Below, piece after piece: positions 53,668 through 62,366 of a stretch of 63,492 bases of DNA (position 1 is the stretch's first letter; the number at the start of each line of letters is the position of its first letter). The stretch lies in assembly GCA_029884335.1 (NCBI GenBank), contig JAOUIA010000014.1, forward strand, positions 1 to 63,492. Reading direction: 5' to 3'. The notes under the pieces are model-generated. The model was not told where the DNA came from. It worked only from the letters and a program-made list of their open reading frames with translations, and ran no database searches. Position numbers and translations under genes: made by a program. This DNA comes from Betaproteobacteria bacterium (GTDB lineage: Bacteria; Pseudomonadota; Gammaproteobacteria; Burkholderiales; Casimicrobiaceae).

Positions 53668-54240
53668 ATGAGCCTCTGGCGCCGCCTGCTGTGGCTGATC
53701 GTGAGACCCGGGGAAGCCTGGGAGGCGATCCGCGACGAGCCGATCGGTGTGGACACGCTGCTCGCCCGCTACATCGTGCCGCTGTCGCTGATCCCTCCCG
53801 TGGCGTCGGTGATCGGCATGCGGACCTTCAACCGCGAGTGGGACGCGGCGAGCGGCTATCTCGTCCCCGAGCACGAGATCTTCGCGGCAGGCGGCACGAC
53901 GCTGTTCGGCACGATCTTCTCGATCCTCGCGCTGGCCGGCATCTTCCGCCTGATCGCGCCGATGTACGGCAGCTCGCGCGACTTCCGGGCGGCGCTCAAG
54001 GTGGCGACGTTCGGCGCCGTTCCCGTGCTGCTCGCCGGCGCGACGCTGCTCATGCCGGCGATGGTGATCGTGCCGGTGGTCGCGCTGTGCCACACGTGCT
54101 ACCTCTACTGGGTCGGCGTGGGGCGCGTGCTCGGCGTCGAACCCGGATCGCAGACCGAGTTCATCGGCATCTCGATCACGCTGCTCGGCGCGGCGTCCAC
54201 GCTCGCCGGCGGCTTCGCCTCGAGCCTCGGCCTGTTCTGA
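53668..54240 (+). CDS. Yip1 family membrane protein
   Basis: 190 aa from ATG 53668. It begins MSLWRRLLWLIVRPGEAWEAI (key part RPGEAWEAI), typical of bacterial Yip1-domain proteins, and has four to five hydrophobic helices (about 35-55, 75-100, 115-150, 165-190). Function unknown. A -10-like TATACT (53657-53662) lies only 6 bases ahead of the ATG, so the mRNA may be leaderless. Confidence 0.85.
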   Translation: MSLWRRLLWLIVRPGEAWEAIRDEPIGVDTLLARYIVPLSLIPPVASVIGMRTFNREWDAASGYLVPEHEIFAAGGTTLFGTIFSILALAGIFRLIAPMYGSSRDFRAALKVATFGAVPVLLAGATLLMPAMVIVPVVALCHTCYLYWVGVGRVLGVEPGSQTEFIGISITLLGAASTLAGGFASSLGLF

Positions 54241-54254
54241 ATCCGCGCGCGGCG

Positions 54255-54872
54255 CTACTTCCCTCCGCCGGCCGCGGCGCCCCAAAGTTGCTTCAGGCGG
54301 GCGTCGCGCCCGCAGCCGTTGCGGTAGTACTGGTACTTGAGCGGGTTCTTCAGGTAGTAGTCCTGGTGGTAGTCCTCGGCCGGCCAGAACTCGCTGGCGG
54401 CGACCACGGGCGTGACGATCGGCTCGCGGAACGGCTTCGACTTCTCCAGCGCCGCCCTCGACGCCTCGGCGAGGCGCTTCTGCTCGTCGGTGTGCGCGAA
54501 GATCGCCGTTCGGTACATCGACCCCATGTCGCAGAACTGCCCGTCCTTCACCGTCGGGTCGATGTTCTTCCAGAACACGTCGAGCAGCTTCTCGTAGCTC
54601 ACCCGCTTCGGGTCGTAGACGACCTGCACGACCTCGGCGTGTCCGGTGACGCCGCGCGAGACCTCCTCGTAGGTCGGGTGGCGCTTGAAGCCGCCCATGT
54701 AGCCCGAAGTCGTCGAGATCACGCCGTCGAGCTTGTCGTAGGGCGGCTCCATGCACCAGAAGCAGCCGCCGGCGAACGTGGCGATCGCGCGCTCCGGTGC
54801 GTTCGCCTGGGCGTGGGCGAGCGCCGCGCAGGCGGTGGCGAGAACGAGGACGGCGAGGCGGGCGATGCGCAT
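54255..54872 (-). CDS. msrA: Peptide-methionine (S)-S-oxide reductase, exported
   Basis: 205 aa. A signal peptide (about 1-21, cut at AHAQA) precedes the MsrA domain with FAGGCFWCMEPPYDKLDGV, where the first Cys is catalytic. It ends with YQYYRNGCGRD and a C-terminal Cys likely to resolve the disulphide. It repairs oxidised methionines in envelope proteins, in line with the nearby periplasmic thioredoxin. Confidence 0.95.
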   Translation of the reverse strand: MRIARLAVLVLATACAALAHAQANAPERAIATFAGGCFWCMEPPYDKLDGVISTTSGYMGGFKRHPTYEEVSRGVTGHAEVVQVVYDPKRVSYEKLLDVFWKNIDPTVKDGQFCDMGSMYRTAIFAHTDEQKRLAEASRAALEKSKPFREPIVTPVVAASEFWPAEDYHQDYYLKNPLKYQYYRNGCGRDARLKQLWGAAAGGGK

Positions 54873-55030
54873 GCGGAAGCTCCCCTTGAGGGCGGTTGCG
54901 GGCCGATTATGCCAACGATTGGTCGAGCGACCCGGTGCTAGGATTACACGGTGATCGTCACGGACATCGGGCGGCCTGTTTGGCGATGAACTTCAGCAGC
55001 CGTCCTTTGCGGCGCGGTCTCGCCCCAATC

Positions 55031-55100
55031 CTCTCTCCCGGTACCGGGGGAGAGGGGCACCGCACCCTCTCCCGCTTGCGGGAGAGGCTCGGGGTGAGGG
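55031..55100. repeat. CTCTCCCGC...GCGGGAGAG dispersed repeat
   Basis: Two adjacent palindromes, CTCTCCCGG/CCGGGGGAGAG and CCTCTCCCGC/GCGGGAGAGG (55066-55087), are followed by GGGGTGAGGG. This is a familiar intergenic repeat type in proteobacteria. It lies in the 283-base gap between msrA and the peptide-binding protein, which otherwise shows only promoter-length sequence. Confidence 0.8.
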
Positions 55101-55155
55101 GGCCGAGTTCGCCACCAGGACAGCGGCTCAGGCTCATCCCTAGTCAGGTCAGTCG

Positions 55156-56961
55156 ATGAGACCGGGCAGGCGCAGATTCGTGCGGGCCGGCGGCGGCGCG
55201 CTCGCGCTGGGCGGTGCCCTGCGCTGGCCGGGGCCCGCCGCGGCGCAGTCGGGCGCCGGGCCGGGAACGTTGCGCGTGGCGTTCTCGATCGCCGAGACCA
55301 GCTTCGATCCGGCGTTTGCTTCCGACGCGGCGTCGGACAGCATCATCGCCAACGTTTTCGACACGATGCTCGACTACGACTTCCTCGCGCGGCCGGTCAA
55401 GGTCGTGCCGCGCGCGCTCGAGGCGCTGCCCGTGGTCGAGGACGGCGGCCGCGCGTACGTCTGCCGGCTGCGCAAGGGTGTCCGCTTCACGCCCGACCCC
55501 GCGTTCAAGGGCGCGCCGCGCGAGCTTGTCGCCGAGGACTTCGCCTACTCGTTCAAGCGCCACCTCGACCCGGCGAGGCGCTCGCCGTGGGCCTGGCTGC
55601 TCGAAGGCAAGCTCGTCGGCGGCGACGAAGCGCAGGAGGCGGCCCGGCGCAGCGGCCGCTTCGACTACGACGCGAAGCTGCCCGGCCTCGAGGTCGTCGA
55701 CCGCCACACGCTGCGCATCCGCCTGAAGGCGCCGGACTACCGCTTCGCGTACGTGCTGGCGATGCCCTACCTGTGCGCCGTGGCGCGCGAGGTCGTCGAG
55801 GCGTACGGCAACGACATCGGCGCGCACCCGGTGGGCACCGGCCCGTACCTGCTCGCCGAGTACAAGCGCAGCTCGCGCATCGTGCTCGAGGCGAATCCCG
55901 GGTTCCGCCGCACGACCTACGCGCCCGCGGGCCCGGTGCCCGCGGAGTTCGCCGGCGTCGCGGCCTCGCTCAAGGACCGGCCGCTGCCGCTCAACCGGCG
56001 CGTCGAGATCTCGGTCATCGAGGAGGGGCAGGCGCGCTGGCTCGCGTTCCTCAACGGCGAGATCGACGTGCTGGACAGCCCGGGCGTGCCGAGCGAGTTC
56101 GTCGAGCAGGCGGTGCCGGGCGGCAGGCTCAAGCCCGAACTCGCGGCGAAGGGCATCCGCCACCAGGTGCTGCTGAGGCCGAACGTCTACTTCACGTACT
56201 TCAACATGGAGGACCCCGTCGTCGGCGGCTACACGCCCGAGAAGATCGCGCTGCGCCGCGCGATCGGCATGGGCTACGACGTCGACGAGAACATCCGCGT
56301 GCTGCAGAAGGGCCGTGCGGCGCCCGCGCACAGCCCGATCCCGCCCGGCATCGAGGGAGCGGACGCCCGCAAGACCAGTGCACAGCTCCACGACCCCGCC
56401 GCGGCGCGCGCGCTGCTCGACCGCTTCGGCTACAAGGACCGCAACGGCGACGGCTTCCGCGAGGCGCCCGACGGCAGGCCCCTGGTGCTCGAGCGCTGGT
56501 CGCCGCCGACCTCGGCGCAGCGCCAGGCCGACGAACTGTGGAAGAAGAACATGGAGGCGATCGGCCTCAGGATCGAGTTCCGCAAGGAGAAGCTGCCGGA
56601 GCTGCGCAAGATGGCGCGGCTCGGCAAGATCGGCATGCGCGGCGACGGCTGGAACGGCGACTACCCGGATGCCGAGAACTTCATGCAGCTGCTCTATGGA
56701 CCCAACAAGGGGCAGGAGAACAACGCCCGCTTCGACCTGCCGGAGTTCAACAGGCTCTACGAAGCCGCGCGCGCGCTTCCCGACGGCCGCGAGCGCAACG
56801 CGCTGTTCGCGAAGATGACCGACCTCGTCCTCGCCTACGCGCCGTGGCGCCTCACGGTGCACGCGCTCGAGGACCAGCTGGCGCACCGCTGGGTGCGCAA
56901 CCACGTGCCGCACCCGATCCGCTCGCAGGAGTGGATGTACTTCGAGGTCGTCGGCCGCTGA
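55156..56961 (+). CDS. Peptide/nickel-type ABC substrate-binding protein (family 5)
   Basis: 601 aa. The N-terminus MRPGRRRFVRAGGGALALGG with RRRFVR suggests a Tat-type export signal. The SBP_bac_5 domain includes EDFAYSFKRHLDP, HPVGTGPYLLAEYKRSS and the late GDGWNGDYPDAENFMQLLYG. It binds oligopeptides or similar ligands in the periplasm. No permease genes are adjacent, so it is an orphan or serves a distant transporter. Confidence 0.9.
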   Translation: MRPGRRRFVRAGGGALALGGALRWPGPAAAQSGAGPGTLRVAFSIAETSFDPAFASDAASDSIIANVFDTMLDYDFLARPVKVVPRALEALPVVEDGGRAYVCRLRKGVRFTPDPAFKGAPRELVAEDFAYSFKRHLDPARRSPWAWLLEGKLVGGDEAQEAARRSGRFDYDAKLPGLEVVDRHTLRIRLKAPDYRFAYVLAMPYLCAVAREVVEAYGNDIGAHPVGTGPYLLAEYKRSSRIVLEANPGFRRTTYAPAGPVPAEFAGVAASLKDRPLPLNRRVEISVIEEGQARWLAFLNGEIDVLDSPGVPSEFVEQAVPGGRLKPELAAKGIRHQVLLRPNVYFTYFNMEDPVVGGYTPEKIALRRAIGMGYDVDENIRVLQKGRAAPAHSPIPPGIEGADARKTSAQLHDPAAARALLDRFGYKDRNGDGFREAPDGRPLVLERWSPPTSAQRQADELWKKNMEAIGLRIEFRKEKLPELRKMARLGKIGMRGDGWNGDYPDAENFMQLLYGPNKGQENNARFDLPEFNRLYEAARALPDGRERNALFAKMTDLVLAYAPWRLTVHALEDQLAHRWVRNHVPHPIRSQEWMYFEVVGR

Positions 56962-56965
56962 CGGC

Positions 56966-57868
56966 TCAGCGTCGCGCGGCGAAGAAGCGCAAGAGCGCGG
57001 CGTCGTCCTCCTCGCCGTACCCGGCCGCGACCGCACCGCGGAACGCTTCCACCGCGGCGCGGGCGAAGCTGTCCGGCGCGCCCACCCGCTGCGCGAGCGC
57101 GGCGGCGATGGCGACGTCCTTGGCGAGGACCTTCGTGGCGGCGCGCACGCCGCGGTCGCCGGCGAGCTCGCGCGCCATGCGCTCCGCGACGATCCAGCTC
57201 GCGCCCGAGCTCGCGTCGATGACTTCGAGCGCCTGCGCCGGGTCGATGCCGGCGCGCTGCGCGAGCACCAGCGCCTGCGCTCCCGCGGCGAGGTTGGCGG
57301 CAGCCAGCAGGTTGTTGACGATCTTGTACGTCATCGCCTGTCCGGGCCGCTCGCCGACCGCGAAGACGTTGCCCGCGATGGCGGCGAACACGCCGGCACA
57401 GCGCTCGCGCGCCGCCGCCGCGCCCGAAACCATCAGCGTCATCGTCCCCGCGTGCGCCTTCGCCGGGCCGCCGGAAACCGGCGCGTCGAGGACGTGGATG
57501 CCGTGGCCCAGCCGCTGGGGCAGCGCCGCGACGTACTGCGGGTCGACGGTCGACGACACGACGAGGATCGCGCCTTGGCGCAGCGCCTTGGCCATGCCCT
57601 CGGCGAAAAGCACCTCGTCGATCTGGACATCGTCGACGACGAGCAGGATCACGACGTCGGACTGCCGCGCGACCTCGGGCGACGAGGCAGCGACGGCGGC
57701 GCCCAGCGATGCGGCCTCGGCCATCTTCGCCGCGTCGATGTCGCGGGCGAACGTCAAGACCCCGTGGCGCCGCAGCGAGCGCACCACCCCCATCCCCATC
57801 AGGCCGGTGCCTACGACGCCGACCGCAGGATGGCCCTCCGGGCTCGCGGCGTCCGCCGCGGCGCTCAC
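56966..57868 (-). CDS. 3-hydroxyisobutyrate dehydrogenase family oxidoreductase
   Basis: 300 aa beta-hydroxyacid dehydrogenase. NAD-binding GVVGTGLMGMGVVRSL is near residue 18, the substrate motif DAPVSGGPAKAHAGTM near 124, and the catalytic lysine in GQAMTYKIVNNLLAA near 170. Possible substrates include tartronate semialdehyde and four-carbon hydroxy acids. It follows the lipoprotein gene by 16 bases. Confidence 0.9.
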   Translation of the reverse strand: MSAAADAASPEGHPAVGVVGTGLMGMGVVRSLRRHGVLTFARDIDAAKMAEAASLGAAVAASSPEVARQSDVVILLVVDDVQIDEVLFAEGMAKALRQGAILVVSSTVDPQYVAALPQRLGHGIHVLDAPVSGGPAKAHAGTMTLMVSGAAAARERCAGVFAAIAGNVFAVGERPGQAMTYKIVNNLLAAANLAAGAQALVLAQRAGIDPAQALEVIDASSGASWIVAERMARELAGDRGVRAATKVLAKDVAIAAALAQRVGAPDSFARAAVEAFRGAVAAGYGEEDDAALLRFFAARR

Positions 57869-57884
57869 GCCAGCGTCGACGCCG

Positions 57885-58274
57885 TCATTTCCCCAGCGGC
57901 GCGGGCGGCGGCGGCTGCCACATGCGCAGCCAGGGGTTCGGGTCTTCCTTCGGGATCATCATCGGCTTGCAGCCCTCGAGGCGCCGCGCGACGCCTTCGC
58001 TGGTGAGCGTGAGGTCGAGCTCCCGGCCGCGCAGCTCCTGCAGGCCGTTCGTGTAGCGGACGCCGGACGCCGTGGCGACCTGGTAGAGGTTGGTCCGCGC
58101 GCCGTCCGGCGCAAGAAGCCGCGCCTCGCCGTCGGTGAAGCGCAGCAGCCAGCGTGCGCCCTCGATGCGGCACTCGTAGGTGTCGGGCGACGGAACTTCC
58201 TCCTTGGTGCCGCCGCCGCAGCCGGCGAGCAGCGCGGCGGCGAGCGCGAGCGGGACGAGCTTGGCGCGTGGCAT
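57885..58274 (-). CDS. Small lipoprotein of unknown function
   Basis: 129 aa from ATG 58274. The lipobox LLAGC (Cys about residue 19) predicts lipidation. The body has a WLLRFTDGEARLL segment and ends in a Pro-rich PNPWLRMWQPPPPAPLGK tail. No family recognised. A -10-like TATCCT lies upstream on the minus strand. The gap to sdaA holds two hairpins (58409-58443 and 58460-58490) and no gene. Confidence 0.75.
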   Translation of the reverse strand: MPRAKLVPLALAAALLAGCGGGTKEEVPSPDTYECRIEGARWLLRFTDGEARLLAPDGARTNLYQVATASGVRYTNGLQELRGRELDLTLTSEGVARRLEGCKPMMIPKEDPNPWLRMWQPPPPAPLGK

Positions 58275-58459
58275 GGGCGGGCCTGGCGGTGGGATGACTC
58301 GCGCCGAGGATAGCACCCACCCGCCTCCTGTACGTCGTTGCCCGCACTGCTCCGGGCGCTGCCACATGAGCGGCAGGCGCAGGACTCGCGGTTCTTCGTG
58401 CCTTTTCCGAGCGGCGGCGCACGGCCGCCCGAAGCCGCCGCTCTGATACCCCTCGTCGC

Positions 58460-58490
58460 AAATTGCGGGAGCGCAGTTCTCCCGCAATTT
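58460..58490 (-). terminator. Perfect 12-bp hairpin after the serine dehydratase gene
   Basis: AAATTGCGGGAG (58460-58471) pairs perfectly with CTCCCGCAATTT (58479-58490) around a 7-base loop, 10 bases beyond the stop at 58501. The A/T flanks give a short T-run on either strand, so it may end transcription in both directions. Confidence 0.7.
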
Positions 58491-58500
58491 TCGGCGAACG

Positions 58501-59832
58501 CTAGCAGTCGGCGACGTTGACCGCGATGCCGCCCAGCGACGCCTGCTTGTAGCGCCCGGCCATCTGCCGGCCGCGTTCGATCATCGAGCGCGCCAGCGCG
58601 TCGACAGCGGAGCGCGGCGCGGGCGAGCGCACGGCGTTCTGCGCCGCAGTGACGGCGCGCCCGGCGGCCGCCGCGTTGCGCTCGATGCACGGCTGCTGGA
58701 TGCGCGCACCTTCGGGGTCGCAGGCGAGCCCGAGATGCGGCTCGAGGGCGAGCTCGGCCGCGAGCAGCACGTGCTCGTTCGCGCCGCCGAGCGCAGCGGC
58801 ATAGCCCGCGGCGGCCATGGCGGCGGCGAGGCCGACTTCGCTCTGACAGCCGGCCTGTGCGAGCCCCTGCGCGCGCAGCGCGCCGTGGATAGCCGCAGCC
58901 GCGAGCAGGAACTCGGCGACGCCCTTGTCCCCGGCGAGCGGCGTCGACTCGCGAAAGTGCGTGAGCACCGCGGCGACCGGACCCGCGGCGCCGTTCGACG
59001 GCGCGGCGACGATGCGCCCGCCGGCGGCGTTTTCCTCGGCGACCGCGGTGGCGAATGCCGCGCACCACTGCGTCGCGGATGCCTGCGTCGCGCGCAGGGC
59101 GTCGGCATGCGCAGGCGCACGGCGCACGCGCCCGCCGGGCAGCATGCCGTCGGTCGCGAGCCCGCGCTCGATCGACGCGCGCATCGCGTCGGCCACCCGC
59201 GCGAGCGTCGCCTGCACCTCCCCCGGGCTCTGCACGACGCACTCGTTGGCGAGCGCCACGTCGGCGATGCGCTTGCCGTGCCGCCGCGCCACCTCCAGCA
59301 GCGTGGCGGCCGACGAGTAGGCGTAGGGCACGCGCAGCGGCCCCCTTCGCGCGCCGACCTCGTCCTGCGCGACGATCGCGCCGTCGCCCGTGGAGAAGTA
59401 GACGCGCGCGGCGATCCTCTCGCCGGCTGCGTCGTGCGCGACGTAGCGCAGCGCGTTGCCGTCGTAGGCGAGCGTCTGGTCGACGCGGAAGACGACGTCG
59501 CGCGCGGGGTGGAAGTCGATGCGGTGGCGCCCGCCGAGCGCGATCGCGCGGTCGTTGTCGGCGTCGGCCGTGCAGCGCGCGAGCAGCGGAGCGTCGCAGG
59601 ACGCCGCCTGGATGCCGGCGAGGCCGGCGACGACGGCGCGCTGGGCTCCCAGGTCGCGGCCGGTGCAGGCGAGGCCGCCGAACAGCTCGACGCGCACCCG
59701 CGCCGTCCGTCCGATCAGCCCGTCCGCGGCGAGTTCGTGCACGAACCGCCGCGACGCCTCGAGCGGGGCGACCGTCTGGGACGACGACGGCCCCGGGCCG
59801 ATGCGATACAGCGTGGCGACGTTCAGGTACAA
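58501..59832 (-). CDS. sdaA: L-serine ammonia-lyase homologue with altered substrate-domain motifs
   Basis: 443 aa from TTG 59832 behind GGGGGAA. It keeps the SdaA iron-sulphur cysteines C329, C371 and C382 at the spacing of E. coli C343/C385/C396, plus the C-terminal Cys443 that acts as a tail ligand. The N-terminal motif GPSSSHT is GPSSSQT (Gln19), and the usual GHGTDRAV block reads RDLGAQRAV (about 59-67). L-serine deamination is the family reaction; these changes could alter the substrate. The name sdaA is by homology. Confidence 0.85.
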   Translation of the reverse strand: MYLNVATLYRIGPGPSSSQTVAPLEASRRFVHELAADGLIGRTARVRVELFGGLACTGRDLGAQRAVVAGLAGIQAASCDAPLLARCTADADNDRAIALGGRHRIDFHPARDVVFRVDQTLAYDGNALRYVAHDAAGERIAARVYFSTGDGAIVAQDEVGARRGPLRVPYAYSSAATLLEVARRHGKRIADVALANECVVQSPGEVQATLARVADAMRASIERGLATDGMLPGGRVRRAPAHADALRATQASATQWCAAFATAVAEENAAGGRIVAAPSNGAAGPVAAVLTHFRESTPLAGDKGVAEFLLAAAAIHGALRAQGLAQAGCQSEVGLAAAMAAAGYAAALGGANEHVLLAAELALEPHLGLACDPEGARIQQPCIERNAAAAGRAVTAAQNAVRSPAPRSAVDALARSMIERGRQMAGRYKQASLGGIAVNVADC

Positions 59833-59924
59833 GCCTGCTTCCCCCGTCTGCGGACAGCGCGATGCGTCGTCGCGCTGCGTTCTCGTCCGGCCCGGGTGCG
59901 GGTCGGCGACGACATCCTGCCACT

Positions 59925-59930
59925 AGCATA
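59925..59930 (-). promoter_or_regulatory. Candidate -10 box for the serine dehydratase gene
   Basis: On the minus strand TATGCT stands out 93 bases upstream of the TTG start. No clear -35 element is seen. The remaining 206-base gap to the deaminase gene includes a small GACAG/CTGTC hairpin near 60012-60026 and no gene. Confidence 0.4.
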
Positions 59931-60038
59931 GGACGTTCGCGGCGGCGAGGCGAGGGTCGGCTCTCCGGCCCCGCCGAACGGCGCGTGCGCCGCCGACAAT
60001 GTCGGCGCGCTTGACAGTGCTGCTGTCGTGGACAGGCG

Positions 60039-60467
60039 CTAGCGCGCGGAAGGCGGCTGCCCGCCGGCCGCGTCGCGCCCGTGGTAGAGCCGCGAGACTT
60101 TCGCCGCAGCGGCGGCCGACTCGCACATCGCGCACGCGCGCGAAGTGCCGTACAGCGCGCAGCCGGAGAGATCGCGGCGGCCGAGCCGCGCCATCGCGAG
60201 CCGCAGCGCCTGCATCTCAGCATGCGCCATGGGGTCGGCGTTCGTCACCACGGCCGACACGCCGTCGGCGACGACTTCCCCGTCGCACACCAGGACCGCG
60301 CCATAGGCCTGGTCGCCCGCGGCGATCGCGCGGTCGCGATTGGCGAACGCGCGCGCCACGAAGCGCTCGTGCCCCGCCGCGGGGCTCGCGCCGACCGCGC
60401 GCGCGAGGGGCGCGAGCAGAATCGCGGCGGCGGCGCGCAGGCGGCCGCGGGACGGCGGTGCGCTCAC
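60039..60467 (-). CDS. Cytidine/deoxycytidylate-deaminase-fold protein with N-terminal export signal
   Basis: 142 aa from GTG 60467, overlapping the aceK stop by 4 bases. Residues 1-30 contain two Arg-rich steps then AAAAILLAPLARAVGAS, like a signal peptide or anchor. The deaminase zinc site follows as HAE (82-84) and CAMC (112-115); the Pro that normally precedes the first Cys is Ala111. It belongs to the nucleoside/guanine-deaminase group. A periplasmic deaminase would be unusual; a cytoplasmic start further in (no good ATG) is the alternative. Confidence 0.75.
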   Translation of the reverse strand: MSAPPSRGRLRAAAAILLAPLARAVGASPAAGHERFVARAFANRDRAIAAGDQAYGAVLVCDGEVVADGVSAVVTNADPMAHAEMQALRLAMARLGRRDLSGCALYGTSRACAMCESAAAAAKVSRLYHGRDAAGGQPPSAR

Positions 60468-62290
60468 GGGCCGCCTGCCGTGGCCGGGACGCCGCCGGGC
60501 CGGGCGGGCACCTCGCCGTCGGCCGCGCCCCGGAAGCGCACGCTTTCGGGATACGAGAGCACTTCGGGCACGTCGCCGCGCGCGATCGTCGCCTGCGTCG
60601 CCTGCCACCACGCCGCGTCGAGCAGCTGTCCGTGGTGGCGCATGAACGCCTCGCGGATCGCCGGGTCGGTGAGGAGGAACGTGGCGAACTCCTCCGGGAA
60701 GACGTCGCGCGGGCCCACCGAGTACCAGACTTCGCCCGACATCTCGTCGTGGCCGGGCGGCGGCGGCGGGATGCGGCGGAAGCGGCAGTCGGTCAGGTAC
60801 TCGATCTCGTCGTAGTCGTAGAACACGACGCGGCCGAAGCGGGTGACGCCGAAGTTCTTGAACAGCAGGTCGCCGGCGAAGATGTTGGCCCGCGCGAGCT
60901 GGGCGATGGCGTCGCCGTACTCGCGCAGCGCGCGGGCGCGCTCCCACGCGTCGGCCTTCGCGAGGTAGAGGTTGAGGGGCGTCAGGCGCCGCTCGATGTA
61001 GACGTGGCGCACGATGACGTGCTCGCCCGCGCGCTCGATCTGCGAGGGCGCCTCGGCCTCGAGCTCGGCGAGCAGCTCGTCCGAGAAGCGCTCGCGCGGG
61101 AACGCCACGTCCGAGTACTCGAGCGTGTCGGTCATGCGACCGACGCGGTCGTGGTGCTTCACCAGCGCGTACTTCTCCTGCACGCGGCGGCGGTCGGTGT
61201 CCTTGGACGCCGCGATGCGGTCCTTGATCACCTTGAACACGTAGGGGTACGACGGCAGCGTGAACACGCTCATCACCAGCCCCCTGATGCCGGGCGCGAC
61301 GACGAAGCGGTCGGTCGAGTGCCGCAGGTGGTGCAGCAAGTCGCGGTAGAAGAGGTTCTTGCCGTGCTTCTGCAGGCCGACCATCGTGTAGAGCTCCGAG
61401 GGCGTCTTGTCGGGCACCACCGAGGCGAGGAAGTCGACGTACGCCGCCGGCACCTCCATGTCGACGAGGAAGTACGCGCGGTTCGCCGAGAACAGCAGCG
61501 CGAGCTCGGTGGGCTCCATCAGCAGCGCGTCGACGCGCAGCTTCCCGGCGGCGTCGTGCTGCACCGGCACGGCGAACGGCTGCACGACGAGGCCGTTGAT
61601 CACGCGGCCGACGACGTACGCGGTGCGGTTGCGGAAGAACAGGCTGCCGAGAACCTGGATCTGCAGGCTCTGCGCGGCCTCGAAGGGGCGCGGGTGGCGC
61701 CGGCGGAACGCCGCGAGCAGGTTGCGCAGGTCGCGGCGGAAGTCGGCGAACCGGCGCGTGAAGCCGAAGTCGAGGACGATGTCGATCAGCGCGGCGCGCA
61801 GCCCGTTGCGGCGCGGGTAGTAGCTGCGGTAGGTCGGCGGGTCGGCGTCGAGGTACTCGGTGGACACCGCCGGGCGCACGAAGATGAAGCGGTTGTTGTA
61901 GTAGGCGCGGTGCAGGATCTTGCACGACACCGAGTTGAAGAACGTCTCCGCGCACTCCGGCTGCCGGTGCTCGATCAGCAGGCCGATGTAGTGCAGCTTG
62001 ACCCGCGCCCACAGCGCGTCCGCGGCGCCGACGCCGGAGGCGGCGAACTCGCGCGCGATGCGCGCCGCGGTCTCGGCCACGCGGCGGTCGTAGAAGTCGA
62101 TGCGCTCGCGGGCGATGTGGCCGATCGCGCGGAAGTTGCCGTCCTCGAAGTGGCGCTGCGCGGCGCGCGCGCAGTCGCGGAACAGCGCGTAGTGCTTGTC
62201 GAAGCCCTCGAGCAGTGCTGCGGCGATGGCGCGCGCCGTCGCGTCGACCGCGGGGTCGATCGCCTCACGGGAGAGCGCGCGGGCGGGCAT
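60464..62290 (-). CDS. aceK: Isocitrate dehydrogenase kinase/phosphatase
   Basis: 608 aa from ATG 62290. This bifunctional enzyme phosphorylates and dephosphorylates isocitrate dehydrogenase to switch carbon into the glyoxylate shunt. Length and blocks match AceK: FVRPAVSTEYLDADPP, PGIRGLVMSVFTLPSYPYVFKVIKD (split), KADAWERARALREYGDAI and VVFYDYDEIEYLTDCRFR. A -10-like TATCAT lies upstream (62327-62332, minus). No aceA or aceB gene is in the window. Confidence 0.96.
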   Translation of the reverse strand: MPARALSREAIDPAVDATARAIAAALLEGFDKHYALFRDCARAAQRHFEDGNFRAIGHIARERIDFYDRRVAETAARIAREFAASGVGAADALWARVKLHYIGLLIEHRQPECAETFFNSVSCKILHRAYYNNRFIFVRPAVSTEYLDADPPTYRSYYPRRNGLRAALIDIVLDFGFTRRFADFRRDLRNLLAAFRRRHPRPFEAAQSLQIQVLGSLFFRNRTAYVVGRVINGLVVQPFAVPVQHDAAGKLRVDALLMEPTELALLFSANRAYFLVDMEVPAAYVDFLASVVPDKTPSELYTMVGLQKHGKNLFYRDLLHHLRHSTDRFVVAPGIRGLVMSVFTLPSYPYVFKVIKDRIAASKDTDRRRVQEKYALVKHHDRVGRMTDTLEYSDVAFPRERFSDELLAELEAEAPSQIERAGEHVIVRHVYIERRLTPLNLYLAKADAWERARALREYGDAIAQLARANIFAGDLLFKNFGVTRFGRVVFYDYDEIEYLTDCRFRRIPPPPPGHDEMSGEVWYSVGPRDVFPEEFATFLLTDPAIREAFMRHHGQLLDAAWWQATQATIARGDVPEVLSYPESVRFRGAADGEVPARPGGVPATAGGP

Positions 62291-62366
62291 GGGGAGATGC
62301 GAATGCGGACGCTTGGCCTGCGGGCGATGATAGCGTAGGCTCGGCGTTGTCCGGACCGACCGCGTC

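Noticed and set aside
59833-59930. Glycine riboswitch upstream of the serine dehydratase gene
   Set aside because: The leader was read on the minus strand for the conserved glycine-aptamer cores and they are not recognisable; only a -10 box and ribosome site are supported.
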